DNA of 58,816 bases from Phycisphaerae bacterium (lineage in GTDB: Bacteria > Planctomycetota > Phycisphaerae > UBA1845 > Fen-1342): assembly GCA_022072445.1 (NCBI GenBank), contig JAJVHV010000030.1:148822-207637 (forward strand), given 5' to 3'. Positions 48,758 through 55,926 of this stretch are shown piece after piece (within the stretch, counting starts at the first letter, position 1; every line of letters starts with the position of its first letter). The notes below the pieces were generated by a model that saw only the letters and a program-made list of their open reading frames with translations, was not told the DNA's origin and made no database searches. Position numbers and translations under genes: made by a program.

Positions 48758-50245
48758 TCAGGGCTTCGCAGCGGGCTGCGTGGTCGCCGCGGCGGCGCGT
48801 TTCGCTTCGTCGTCGCGCTGTTGGCGGGTAGGAAGTTTGTCGACGCGCGGCTTGAGCTGCTTCTCGAAGATGTCGTCGATCGGGCGGCGGAGCTCGGCCA
48901 GCCGCTCATTCGTCGCGCGCAGCTTGTCGTTGTCGCTCGCCTTGCGGGCGACGCCGATCTCGTCCTGGGCCTTGTAAAAGTCGGTCTTGCGGCGGTTCAG
49001 GTATTCCTGCCCGTGCCCCTGGCACTCCTTGAGAATCTGAAACGCCTTCTGGCGCTGCTCGTCGTTGAGCTTGAAGCGCTCGCAGAAGTCGCGGACGTAC
49101 TGCTCCCACAGCGAGATCGGCTTGTTCTGCGTGGAGCGGAAGGCCATCTCGCGATGATGGGTCTCCCAGTTCTTGAGCTGCTCGGCGGTCATGAAAGGGC
49201 TGTGCTCGCCGCGACGGCGCGCCATAATGGTCGGGCCGGGCTGCGCCCCGGCCGCGCGAGCCTTCTTCCAGTCAGCCAGCGTGACCACGCGATCACCATC
49301 CCAGAACATCACGCCGACGCCGCCCTCTTCGCGGAGATTCTGCGGGGTGACGTTGAAGCCCGGTTCGAGGCCGATGTCGCGGCCGCCGAGCGAAGCAGGG
49401 TCGTCGGGCGCGTTGATCACGGCGTCATCGATGGTGTAGGTTTCGACGAGAGCACCGTCGCGGTAGTACGTTACTTGCGCCGGCAGCCACATGCCGGCCA
49501 GTTCGCGCAATTCGGACTTGCACTCGGCGCGGACCTTTCCCGCACCGTCGACGAGGCGCGCACTGACCGAGTTCCAGCCGCGCGCGGCGTCGATCGTCCA
49601 GACCAGTTGGGTCCCGTTCGATTGGCGCAGCGTGACTTCGTGTTGGGTGCCGCTGATCCGCTCCTGCCACTCTGACGGCTCAGTCCCGGCGGGTGACTTT
49701 GAGTCGAGGTGGACACCCCACTGGGCGTTCGTCCCACTCTCGAATCCGGCTCGGCTAAGTGGATGAACCCCGAGCATGCGGATGTCGGGATGTTCAGCCA
49801 CGTCCGGCGGCGGATTTCTCTCCTGGCCCGCGTCGCCGCGACGCCAGATATCCGCGGCGATCGACGCATCGGGATGGTGCCACAGGCCATCTGCATTCTG
49901 CAGGTAGAATTCAGGAAAGCGGCTATAGGGCGCCAGCGGAGCTCCGCCCCAGCGCACCCAGCCGTCCTGGTCGCCGAGGTGCTTGACCACCATGTCGCCG
50001 TTCAGCGCCATCCGGCTGACGAATTGAAATCGACGACCGGGCAATTGCTGGTGGTCTTCGCGCGACCATGCGATCGTGCCGCTGACGATCGAGCGGCGCG
50101 ACTCTTGTAGCGCGCGAATCGCCTGCGGACATTTCCGGATTGCTTCCTGGCCGGCCGGGGTGCACAGCGCGAGGAGACATCGTGGCGGCGCTGCGATCAG
50201 CAGGACGACGATGAGCAGCGGCTGTGCCCGCGACAGCCCTGACAT
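48758..50245 (-). CDS. Secreted protein of unknown function
   Basis: A 495-residue exported protein. The signal peptide covers about residues 1-26 (PLLIVVLLIAAPPRCLLAL). The body up to ~320 is beta-rich, with 'TLRQSNGTQLVWTIDAARGW' and 'AGMWLPAQVTYYRDGALVET', which resembles proteins that read out substrate-derived residual values in planctomycetes, but no family is certain. Residues ~350-495 are helical and highly charged ('ERFKLNDEQRQKAFQILKEC', 'IDDIFEKQLKPRVDKLPTRQ'), possibly a coiled coil, ending in an Ala/Lys/Pro tail. AAGGGG lies six bases before ATG 50245. A TTGACA-containing promoter is upstream. It stands alone. Confidence 0.75.
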   Translation of the reverse strand: MSGLSRAQPLLIVVLLIAAPPRCLLALCTPAGQEAIRKCPQAIRALQESRRSIVSGTIAWSREDHQQLPGRRFQFVSRMALNGDMVVKHLGDQDGWVRWGGAPLAPYSRFPEFYLQNADGLWHHPDASIAADIWRRGDAGQERNPPPDVAEHPDIRMLGVHPLSRAGFESGTNAQWGVHLDSKSPAGTEPSEWQERISGTQHEVTLRQSNGTQLVWTIDAARGWNSVSARLVDGAGKVRAECKSELRELAGMWLPAQVTYYRDGALVETYTIDDAVINAPDDPASLGGRDIGLEPGFNVTPQNLREEGGVGVMFWDGDRVVTLADWKKARAAGAQPGPTIMARRRGEHSPFMTAEQLKNWETHHREMAFRSTQNKPISLWEQYVRDFCERFKLNDEQRQKAFQILKECQGHGQEYLNRRKTDFYKAQDEIGVARKASDNDKLRATNERLAELRRPIDDIFEKQLKPRVDKLPTRQQRDDEAKRAAAATTQPAAKP

Positions 50246-50308
50246 GTGCAACCCCTTCGGACCCACGACTACGTCGCCGCCGACTGGCGGCAAAGCAACT
50301 TCCAATCT

Positions 50309-50335
50309 ATCGTACCCCCCCCTGGGAGTTGTCAA
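50309..50335 (-). promoter_or_regulatory. Probable promoter of the 48758-50245 gene
   Basis: On the minus strand a perfect TTGACA (50330-50335) is followed by TACGAT (50309-50314) at a short 15-bp spacing; GATAGA at 18 bp is an alternative -10. A run of eight G separates the boxes. Confidence 0.5.
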
Positions 50336-50441
50336 GCGAAAATCGGCTTCGCCGCCTGCGATTCTGCCGCGTGGACTTTCGGCGTCCCGATCGGAAGGTG
50401 AAAGCGTGAGAAAGGCACCGAGTCCGTTGGCGAGGGCCGGG

Positions 50442-51461
50442 CTATTGGCGCGGTTTGGAGACGTGCTGATCGATCAGAATCGGATTGCCGTCGGGGTCGA
50501 TCAGCAGCAGACTGGCCGGGCCGCTGGTCGACTCGTCGGCCTCGGTCGCCAGCGATAAGCCGCGCTGCTTCAGGGCGCGCTGGATGTCGCGCACGTCGTC
50601 GAAATCGGACAGCGCCGCGCCGCTGCGATCCCAGCCGGGGTTGTAGGTCAGGCCGTTGCGCTCGAGCATGCCCTGGAACAGGCCGATCGTGCTGGTCTCG
50701 TTCTGAACGATCAGGTAGTGCGTGCCGTCGCCGGCGACCTTCCGAAAGCCAAGCTTCTCATAGAACGCGCGCGACGCGGCCACGTCCTTGACCGCCAGGC
50801 TGACCGAGAAGTTGCCGAGCCGCACGTGTTCACCGGCGTCGGCCTGCCGCCGATATTCGTAAACGGCGGTCTTTCGCCACGATTTACCGCCATCGGTGGA
50901 CGCCTCCCAGATGAGCGAAAACTCGTCGCGATTGCCGCCCGGGCGCTGCGTGAAACGCAGGAAGGACTCGGGAGCACCGGGCATGATCGAGCTGGTGCCG
51001 GGCTTGACGTTGCTGACGGTCAGGTCGTCGCCCTGCCGCGTTCCCTCGAAGACGTCGGTCAGCGACATGATGCTGTCGAGCCAGACGAACCGGTACACCT
51101 TGCGGAAGCGGTCGTAGGAGCGGAACCCGCTCATCGAAAGCTTGAACGCCGGGATGGTGATCTCTTCGCGCAGAAAACTCCCGCCGAGCATCGGCGCGAT
51201 CGTCGCCTCAGTCTGGCCCGGATACTCCTTGCCGTCGGGGCCGATGTAGCGGGTGGTGACCTTCCACTTGCCGGCGAGCCAGGCGAGGTCCTCCATTTCC
51301 TGGGGTGGGGCTGCGAATGGCGGCCACGCGGGCCTGCTGGTGGGCCCGGCTTGGGTGGGCTTTGGGGCGACGGGAGCGTCCTGCTTGGCGCCGCCCGTCG
51401 ACTGGGCCGCGGCGGCGATCATGGTGAACATGAGTATCGGCACTGCAATCCGGTAAGCCAC
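50442..51461 (-). CDS. Exported DUF1579 domain fused to a VOC/glyoxalase-like domain
   Basis: A 339-residue protein. A signal peptide (about 1-20: 'VAYRIAVPILMFTMIAAAA') is followed by a DUF1579-type beta domain (about 54-215: 'DLAWLAGKWKVTTRYIGPDG', 'ATIAPMLGGSFLREEITI', 'RKVYRFVWLDSIMSLTD') and then a VOC-fold domain (about 218-335: 'RLGNFSVSLAVKDVAASRAF', 'GTHYLIVQNETSTIGLFQGM', 'LLLIDPDGNPILIDQH'). The VOC half has the single-module pattern seen in bleomycin-resistance and glyoxalase relatives. The fusion and its export suggest binding or processing of a small ligand outside the cytoplasm; function unknown. GTG 51461 has AGGAG seven bases upstream. Confidence 0.8.
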   Translation of the reverse strand: MAYRIAVPILMFTMIAAAAQSTGGAKQDAPVAPKPTQAGPTSRPAWPPFAAPPQEMEDLAWLAGKWKVTTRYIGPDGKEYPGQTEATIAPMLGGSFLREEITIPAFKLSMSGFRSYDRFRKVYRFVWLDSIMSLTDVFEGTRQGDDLTVSNVKPGTSSIMPGAPESFLRFTQRPGGNRDEFSLIWEASTDGGKSWRKTAVYEYRRQADAGEHVRLGNFSVSLAVKDVAASRAFYEKLGFRKVAGDGTHYLIVQNETSTIGLFQGMLERNGLTYNPGWDRSGAALSDFDDVRDIQRALKQRGLSLATEADESTSGPASLLLIDPDGNPILIDQHVSKPRQ

Positions 51462-51562
51462 TGTCGAACTCCTCGCAGCCTCGCGCCCGCCGAGTCGGCG
51501 AAGCACTGTACCGCCGCGGCGCGGGCGGAACCAGTCGTTTTCGCCGCTCCGCCGGCGCGCAC

Positions 51563-51609
51563 TTGACGGAGACGGCCTCGGCCTCTATACTTGCATTATG
51601 ACGCAAGTA
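51563..51609 (+). promoter_or_regulatory. arsR promoter with overlapping operator
   Basis: TTGACG (51563-51568), a 17-bp spacer and TATACT (51586-51591), near the consensus. The -10 ends six bases before the arsR ATG, so the mRNA should be leaderless. A palindrome, ACTTGC-N8-GCAAGT (51589-51608), covers the end of the -10 box and the start codon and is well placed to be the ArsR operator. Confidence 0.82.
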
Positions 51610-51984
51610 CGCAAACGAAAACCGCCACCGACGCCCCGGCAGGCCGCGGCGCGTGATGGACCGATCGACGCGCTGCTCAAGCCCGAATTCTTCAAGGCCT
51701 TCTCCCATCCGACACGCGTGTCGCTGATTGCGTGCGTCGCCAAGTGCGGGCGAGGCTGTTCGGTCGGAGAAATCGCCGAGTGCTGCTCCGTGGATTTCTC
51801 CGTCGTGTCCCGGCACCTGGCGTTGCTCGCCCGTTCGGGCGTGCTGGAAGCGAAGAAACACGGGCGGACCGTCTTCTACACCGTCCGCTACGCCGAACTC
51901 TGCCGATCGCTCCGCGTGCTCGCGGATGCGTTGGAGCAGTGCTGCCCAGAGAAGGGAGGGACGTGCGGTGGCAAGTCGTGCTGA
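51598..51984 (+). CDS. arsR: ArsR-family arsenic-responsive repressor
   Basis: A 128-residue winged-helix repressor of the ArsR/SmtB family. The recognition helix region is 'CSVGEIAECCSVDFSVVSRH' and the wing 'KKHGRTVFYTV'. Candidate As(III) ligands are a C-terminal Cys115-Cys116 with Cys123 (QCCPEKGGTC), similar to the CC-x5-C arrangement of Acidithiobacillus ArsR, and an additional Cys set in the DNA-binding helices (Cys50, Cys54, Cys62, Cys63), the site used by E. coli-type ArsR. Having both sets is unusual. It begins the ars operon, with a palindromic operator at its own start, so autoregulation is expected. It overlaps the next gene by 17 bp. Confidence 0.9.
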   Translation: MTQVRKRKPPPTPRQAAARDGPIDALLKPEFFKAFSHPTRVSLIACVAKCGRGCSVGEIAECCSVDFSVVSRHLALLARSGVLEAKKHGRTVFYTVRYAELCRSLRVLADALEQCCPEKGGTCGGKSC

Positions 51985-53311
51985 GCGGCTCCGCGTGCTC
52001 TTCCTGTGCACCGGCAACGCGTGCCGAAGCCAGATGGCGGAGGGTTGGGCGCGGGCGCTGCGCTCCGACTCGATCGAACCGTACTCGGCCGGGACTGACC
52101 CGCACGGGCTGAACCGCCTCGCCGTGCGGGCGATGGCCGAAGCGGGCATCGACATCTCCCGTCACGCATCCAAGAGCGTCCATGCGCTGACGGGCGTTCC
52201 GTTCGACTTCGTCGTGACGGTGTGCGATTCGGCCAGCGAAGCGTGCCCAACCTTCCCTGCTCCCGCGAAGGTGCTGCACGTCGGTTTCGATGACCCGCCC
52301 AGGTTCGCGAAGGGCGCGACGACCGACGACGAAGCGCTGCCGCACTATCGCCGGGTGCGCGACGAGATCCGGCGATTCGTGGAGACGCTGCCCCAAGCCT
52401 TTTTCGGAGATTCGACCATGACCAGCCCTGCCTGCCGTAACGACTCGTGCTGCCCGCCCGCCGCCTCCGACGCAAACGCCGTGCGCGAACAGGTCCGTGA
52501 GGGTTACGCGAAGATCGCCCAAGGCGGAAGTTGTGGCCCGAGCGGATCGGGTGCCGGATGCTGCGGTGCTCCGGCGTTCTCGCCGGATCAACTCGCCCAG
52601 GCCATCGGTTACACGAGCGGTGACCTGGACGCGCTTCCGGATGGTGCGAACATGGGCCTCTCGTGCGGCAACCCGACCGCCCTTGCGTCGCTGCGCCCCG
52701 GCGAAGTGGTGCTCGACCTGGGCGCGGGCGGCGGTTTCGATTGCTTCGTGGCCGGGCCGAATGTGGGGAGGACGGGCCGCGTGATCGGCGTGGACATGAC
52801 GCCCGACATGCTCAGCAAGGCGCGCCGCAACGTGGCGTCGTACCGCGATCGGACCGGCCTGGAGAACGTGGAATTCCGATTGGGCGAGATCGAGGCGCTT
52901 CCCGTCGCCGACGCGAGCGTCGACGTCGTGATATCGAACTGCGTGCTGAACCTCTCGCCCGACAAGCCGCGCGTGTGGCGCGAGATCGCCCGCGTGCTGA
53001 AGCCCGGCGGGCGCGTCGCCGTTTCCGATTTGGCGCTCCTGCGCCCGCTGCCCGAGTCGGTCAAAGCCGATGTCCAGGCCCTGGTCGGGTGTGTCGCCGG
53101 GGCGGTGCTCGTGGAGCAGACGCGCGGCATGGCCAGCGCGGCCGGCTTGACCGAGGTCGCGCTGACGCTTAAGCCGCGCTACATCGACGCGATGATGGAT
53201 TGGCAGGACCCGCTCTATCGGAGAATCGTGGAGCGTCTGCCGGCTGGATCGAAGCCCAGCGACTACATCACCAGTCTTGACGTGTCGGCACGAAAACCGT
53301 CGTCGCGGTAG
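51968..53311 (+). CDS. Arsenate reductase-arsenite methyltransferase fusion (ArsC-ArsM)
   Basis: A single 447-residue frame. Residues 1-147 are a thioredoxin-linked, LMW-phosphatase-like arsenate reductase: P-loop CTGNACRS (Cys14-Ser21), the redox pair Cys86 and Cys93 in VCDSASEAC, and the general acid in DDPP (about 109). Residues 151-447 are a complete As(III) S-adenosylmethionine methyltransferase: SAM motif VLDLGAGGGFDCF and the three conserved Cys at 233 (GLSCGNP), 325 (ISNCVLNLS) and 375 (VGCVAGA). The chain would reduce As(V) and methylate As(III). ATG at 52418 (residue 151) has GGAG nine bases upstream, so ArsM alone could also be made. GTG 51968 has GGGAGGGA upstream and overlaps arsR. 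Confidence 0.88.
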   Translation: MASRAERLRVLFLCTGNACRSQMAEGWARALRSDSIEPYSAGTDPHGLNRLAVRAMAEAGIDISRHASKSVHALTGVPFDFVVTVCDSASEACPTFPAPAKVLHVGFDDPPRFAKGATTDDEALPHYRRVRDEIRRFVETLPQAFFGDSTMTSPACRNDSCCPPAASDANAVREQVREGYAKIAQGGSCGPSGSGAGCCGAPAFSPDQLAQAIGYTSGDLDALPDGANMGLSCGNPTALASLRPGEVVLDLGAGGGFDCFVAGPNVGRTGRVIGVDMTPDMLSKARRNVASYRDRTGLENVEFRLGEIEALPVADASVDVVISNCVLNLSPDKPRVWREIARVLKPGGRVAVSDLALLRPLPESVKADVQALVGCVAGAVLVEQTRGMASAAGLTEVALTLKPRYIDAMMDWQDPLYRRIVERLPAGSKPSDYITSLDVSARKPSSR

Positions 53312-53332
53312 AAATCAGCGGTGACAACAAGC

Positions 53333-54487
53333 ATGTCAGGACAGAATGACACACGCCGGCTGAACGTCTTCGAGCGTTATCTGACGCTCTGGGTCGCCCT
53401 GTGCATGGTCGTTGGCATCGCCCTCGGCAAGCTGCTGCCCGGCCTGACCGATGCACTGCGCCGCGTCGAATTCGGCGGCGGCAGCCAGATCAACGTGCCG
53501 ATCGCCATCCTCATCTGGCTCATGATCTACCCCATGATGCTCAAGGTGGACTTCGCGTCGGTGCCCGGCGTTGGCAAGCGGCCCAAGGGCCTGCTCATCA
53601 CGTGCTTCGTGAACTGGCTGGTCAAACCGTTCAGCATGGCTCTCCTGGGCTACGTCTTCTTCAAGCACCTCTTCGGCCCGTGGATCGGGGCGGAACTGGC
53701 CGACCAGTACATCGCCGGCGTCATCATCCTCGCCGCCGCGCCGTGCACGGCGATGGTCTTCGTGTGGAGTTATCTGACGCGCGGCGACGCGGCCTATACG
53801 CTCGTGCAGGTTTCGGTGAACGACCTGCTGATGCTGGTGCTGTTTGCGCCGATCGTGGCGCTCCTCGTCAGCGGCGCTTCGGCATTGTCGGTGCCGTTCA
53901 GTGTGCTGGTCTACGCCGTCATCGGCTTCATCGTGATCCCACTGGCCGCGGGGGCGATCACGCGCCGCGCGTTGATTCAGCGCCGCGGCGTGCAGTGGTT
54001 CGAACAGTCGTTCCTGCCGCGATTTCATCCGATTGCGGTGCTGGCGCTGCTGGCCACGCTGGTGCTGATCTTCGCGTTCCAGGCGGACAACATCACGAAG
54101 CGGTTCTTTCACGTCGTGCTGATCGCGATTCCGATCCTGCTTCAGGTGTACTTCAATTCTTCGCTGGTCTACGGCCTGATGATGCTCTTCCGCGTGCCGC
54201 ACAGCGTGGCGGCGCCGGGGGCGCTGATTGGCGCCAGCAACTTCTTCGAGCTGGCCGTTGCGACCGCGATCGCGCTCTACGGCCCGGAGTCCGGCGCCGC
54301 GCTGGCGACGGTCGTCGGCGTGCTGGTCGAGGTGCCGGTGATGCTCAGCGTCTGCGCGCTGTGCAACCGCACGCGCGGCTGGTTCGACGCGTCGTCGTCC
54401 GCGGAGTGTCCGGCCCCCGCGCCCGGCTGCTGTGCCAACTGGAGTTCCTTCGCGCCGCCGGCCGACCCGGCAGCCAGTCGAGCGTAG
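53333..54487 (+). CDS. acr3: ACR3-type arsenite efflux permease
   Basis: A 384-residue membrane transporter of the ACR3 (BART superfamily) type with about ten helices. Key residues are visible: the conserved Cys in 'AAPCTAMVFVWSYLTRGD' (helix 4) and Glu in 'ASNFFELAVATAIALYG' (helix 9), both required for As(III) transport in characterised members. 'VPIAILIWLMIYPMMLKVDF' is the family signature. The C-terminal tail (after ~360) has two Cys pairs (ECPAPAPGCC) not typical of ACR3, perhaps metalloid-binding. The start is ATG 53333 or GTG 53321; no strong ribosome site. It follows the arsC-arsM fusion by 21 bases and closes the ars operon. Confidence 0.92.
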   Translation: MSGQNDTRRLNVFERYLTLWVALCMVVGIALGKLLPGLTDALRRVEFGGGSQINVPIAILIWLMIYPMMLKVDFASVPGVGKRPKGLLITCFVNWLVKPFSMALLGYVFFKHLFGPWIGAELADQYIAGVIILAAAPCTAMVFVWSYLTRGDAAYTLVQVSVNDLLMLVLFAPIVALLVSGASALSVPFSVLVYAVIGFIVIPLAAGAITRRALIQRRGVQWFEQSFLPRFHPIAVLALLATLVLIFAFQADNITKRFFHVVLIAIPILLQVYFNSSLVYGLMMLFRVPHSVAAPGALIGASNFFELAVATAIALYGPESGAALATVVGVLVEVPVMLSVCALCNRTRGWFDASSSAECPAPAPGCCANWSSFAPPADPAASRA

Positions 54488-54572
54488 CCCTGCTCCGCAC
54501 CACCTTGCTGCGTTCCAGATCAGGAGAAGCTCGGACTCCGCAGAGAATTCCGGATTGGCCCGGTCCGCGCGC

Positions 54573-54601
54573 TTGACAATGAATAAGCGACGACTTATAT
54601 A
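54573..54601 (+). promoter_or_regulatory. Promoter and operator of the second arsR-like cassette
   Basis: A perfect TTGACA (54573-54578), a 17-bp spacer and TATATA (54596-54601). The -10 ends six bases before the ATG at 54608, predicting a leaderless mRNA. An inverted repeat ATAAG-CGACGA-CTTAT (54583-54598) fills the spacer and touches the -10, the right place for repression by the ArsR-family product. Confidence 0.8.
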
Positions 54602-54607
54602 TAGTGC

Positions 54608-54955
54608 ATGGGTACAGCCGTGGCCGAGGACAGGATTTTTCAGGCGCTCGCGGACCCCAGCCGCAGGCGGATCTTCGAGTCGCTCACGCGCGGCGAAGCG
54701 GCGGTGAAGGACCTCACGGCCCGTTTCGACATCTCGCAGCCGGCGATCTCGCAGCACCTCGGCCACTTGAAGAGCGCCGGCCTGGTGAATCGCCGGCGCG
54801 ACGGGCGCAATGTCTACTACCGGGTCGAACCGCGTGGGATGAAGCCGTTGATCGACTGGATCGCGCACTACCGCGCGTTCTGGACGGAGCGCCTCGATCG
54901 CCTTGAACGCTTGCTGAAGACGATAGGCGAACAGCGGCTGCGAGGAGGCACATAG
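54608..54955 (+). CDS. ArsR-family regulator without metal-binding cysteines
   Basis: A 115-residue winged-helix regulator: 'IFQALADPSRRRIFESLTRG', 'LTARFDISQPAISQHLGHLK' (recognition helix) and the wing 'NRRRDGRNVYYRV', with a C-terminal dimerisation helix. It has no Cys at all, so it does not sense thiophilic metals. This type is usually paired with an SRPBCC/AHSA1 protein, exactly as here. It is predicted to repress its own cassette through the inverted repeat in its promoter. The stop codon TAG lies within the first unit of an 8-bp tandem repeat. Confidence 0.9.
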   Translation: MGTAVAEDRIFQALADPSRRRIFESLTRGEAAVKDLTARFDISQPAISQHLGHLKSAGLVNRRRDGRNVYYRVEPRGMKPLIDWIAHYRAFWTERLDRLERLLKTIGEQRLRGGT

Positions 54956-55037
54956 CCACATAGCCACATAGCCACATAGCCACGTAGCCACGTAGCCACG
55001 TAGCCACGTAGCCACGTAGCCACGAAGCGACGAAGCG
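54950..55037. repeat. 8-bp tandem repeat array (ACATAGCC/ACGTAGCC)
   Basis: Eleven units in exact 8-bp register: four ACATAGCC, five ACGTAGCC and two ACGAAGCG. The array provides the arsR-like stop codon and fills the gap to the SRPBCC gene. The stepwise change of variants along the array suggests slippage expansion. Confidence 0.92.
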
Positions 55038-55067
55038 ATGAAGGAACGAGCTGGAGAGGATAGCCGC

Positions 55068-55508
55068 ATGAACCCAATCGACACGACCGCACGTTCGCAG
55101 ACCGAGTCCATTTCCTTCGAGTTCGATCTGCCACATGCCCCAGACACGGTGTGGCGCGCCCTCACCGACCCCGTGCTGCTCGCCGAGTGGCTCCTGCCCG
55201 TCGTCGATCTGAAGCTCGACGCGGGAGCGGCGTTCACGTTCAAGGCACCGCCGCAACCTGGGTGGAACGGCACGGTGAACTGCCGGCTCCGCGAGATCGA
55301 AGCGCCGCGAAAGCTCAGCTACGCGTGGGTCGTCGGCGACATCGACACCGTCGTGACCTTCACGCTCACGCCCACGGCGTCGGGCACGCGGCTCTCGCTC
55401 GTGCAGGCGGGCTTCAAGCAGGACCAGAAGGCGGCTTTCGGCGGCGCGCGTTATGGCTGGAACATGATGGGCGGCAGGCTTGTCGAACTGCTGGCGAGGA
55501 CCGGATGA
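55068..55508 (+). CDS. SRPBCC (AHSA1-like) family protein
   Basis: A 146-residue START/AHSA1-like protein with the standard pattern 'ISFEFDLPHAPDTVWRALTD', 'LLAEWLLPVV', 'LREIEAPRKLSYAWV' and 'TRLSLVQAGF'. These proteins form a hydrophobic cavity and are usually encoded next to an ArsR-type regulator; the ligand is unknown. ATG 55068 is preferred because GGAGAGG lies eight bases upstream; an ATG at 55038 begins within the tandem repeat. It is the second gene of the cassette that starts at 54608. The stop is followed 32 bases later by a heptamer array. Confidence 0.88.
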   Translation: MNPIDTTARSQTESISFEFDLPHAPDTVWRALTDPVLLAEWLLPVVDLKLDAGAAFTFKAPPQPGWNGTVNCRLREIEAPRKLSYAWVVGDIDTVVTFTLTPTASGTRLSLVQAGFKQDQKAAFGGARYGWNMMGGRLVELLARTG

Positions 55509-55540
55509 AGGCAGGTCGGCGATTCGAAATCGGCACCTTC

Positions 55541-55603
55541 TGATCTCTGATCTCTGATCTCTGACCTCTGACCTCTGACTTATGCCTTCCGGCCTCTGAC
55601 TAT
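55541..55603. repeat. 7-bp tandem repeat array (TGATCTC/TGACCTC)
   Basis: Nine units in strict 7-bp register: three TGATCTC, two TGACCTC, then TGACTTA, TGCCTTC, CGGCCTC and TGACTAT, decaying toward the right. It lies just upstream of the small membrane protein gene, and its last unit is ten bases before that ATG. Confidence 0.9.
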
Positions 55604-55613
55604 ATTCCTGGAG

Positions 55614-55847
55614 ATGCGAATGACCTGGAACAAATGGATTCGGCAGACCCACCGCTGGCTGTCTGTTGTCTTCACGCTGGCCGTCATCGCCAATTTCGTC
55701 GGCTTCGCCGTGGGGCAGGGGCAGCAGCCTCCCGCCTGGATAATCTACTCGCCGTTGCCCCCGCTTGCGTTACTATGGTGCTCCGGAATGTACTTATTCG
55801 TGCTGCCGTACGCGAGCAGGCGGCGCGGCGGACCGCGCACCGGGTGA
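55614..55847 (+). CDS. Small membrane protein
   Basis: A 77-residue protein with two membrane helices: 'THRWLSVVFTLAVIANFVGF' and 'LPPLALLWCSGMYLFVLPY', joined by a short loop and ending in a basic tail (SRRRGGPRTG). It begins MRMTWNKWIRQTHRWLS. I associate proteins of this kind with SRPBCC/DUF1801 cassettes but cannot name a function. GGAGATGCGA overlaps the start region, with GGAG four bases before the first codon. It lies between the SRPBCC and DUF1801 genes in the same direction, so it is a probable operon member. Confidence 0.72.
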   Translation: MRMTWNKWIRQTHRWLSVVFTLAVIANFVGFAVGQGQQPPAWIIYSPLPPLALLWCSGMYLFVLPYASRRRGGPRTG

Positions 55848-55926
55848 CCGGACGGCCAACCGCTCACGCGCCGGCGCCGTCTGGTGCAACTCGTCTGTGC
55901 TGGTACGTCGAACAACGGAGCGATTC

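Noticed and set aside
33583-53311. Selenocysteine (in-frame UGA) genes near selB
   Set aside because: Every recognised gene reads through without an internal UGA, including the arsenate reductase, whose catalytic position is Cys.
54960-55030. Operator array for the ArsR-like regulator
   Set aside because: The octamers are direct repeats downstream of the regulator gene with no dyad; the inverted repeat in the promoter is a better operator.
54868-55134. Minus-strand frames encoding 'GYVATWLR' repeats
   Set aside because: They are a translation of the 8-bp DNA array and have no initiation context.
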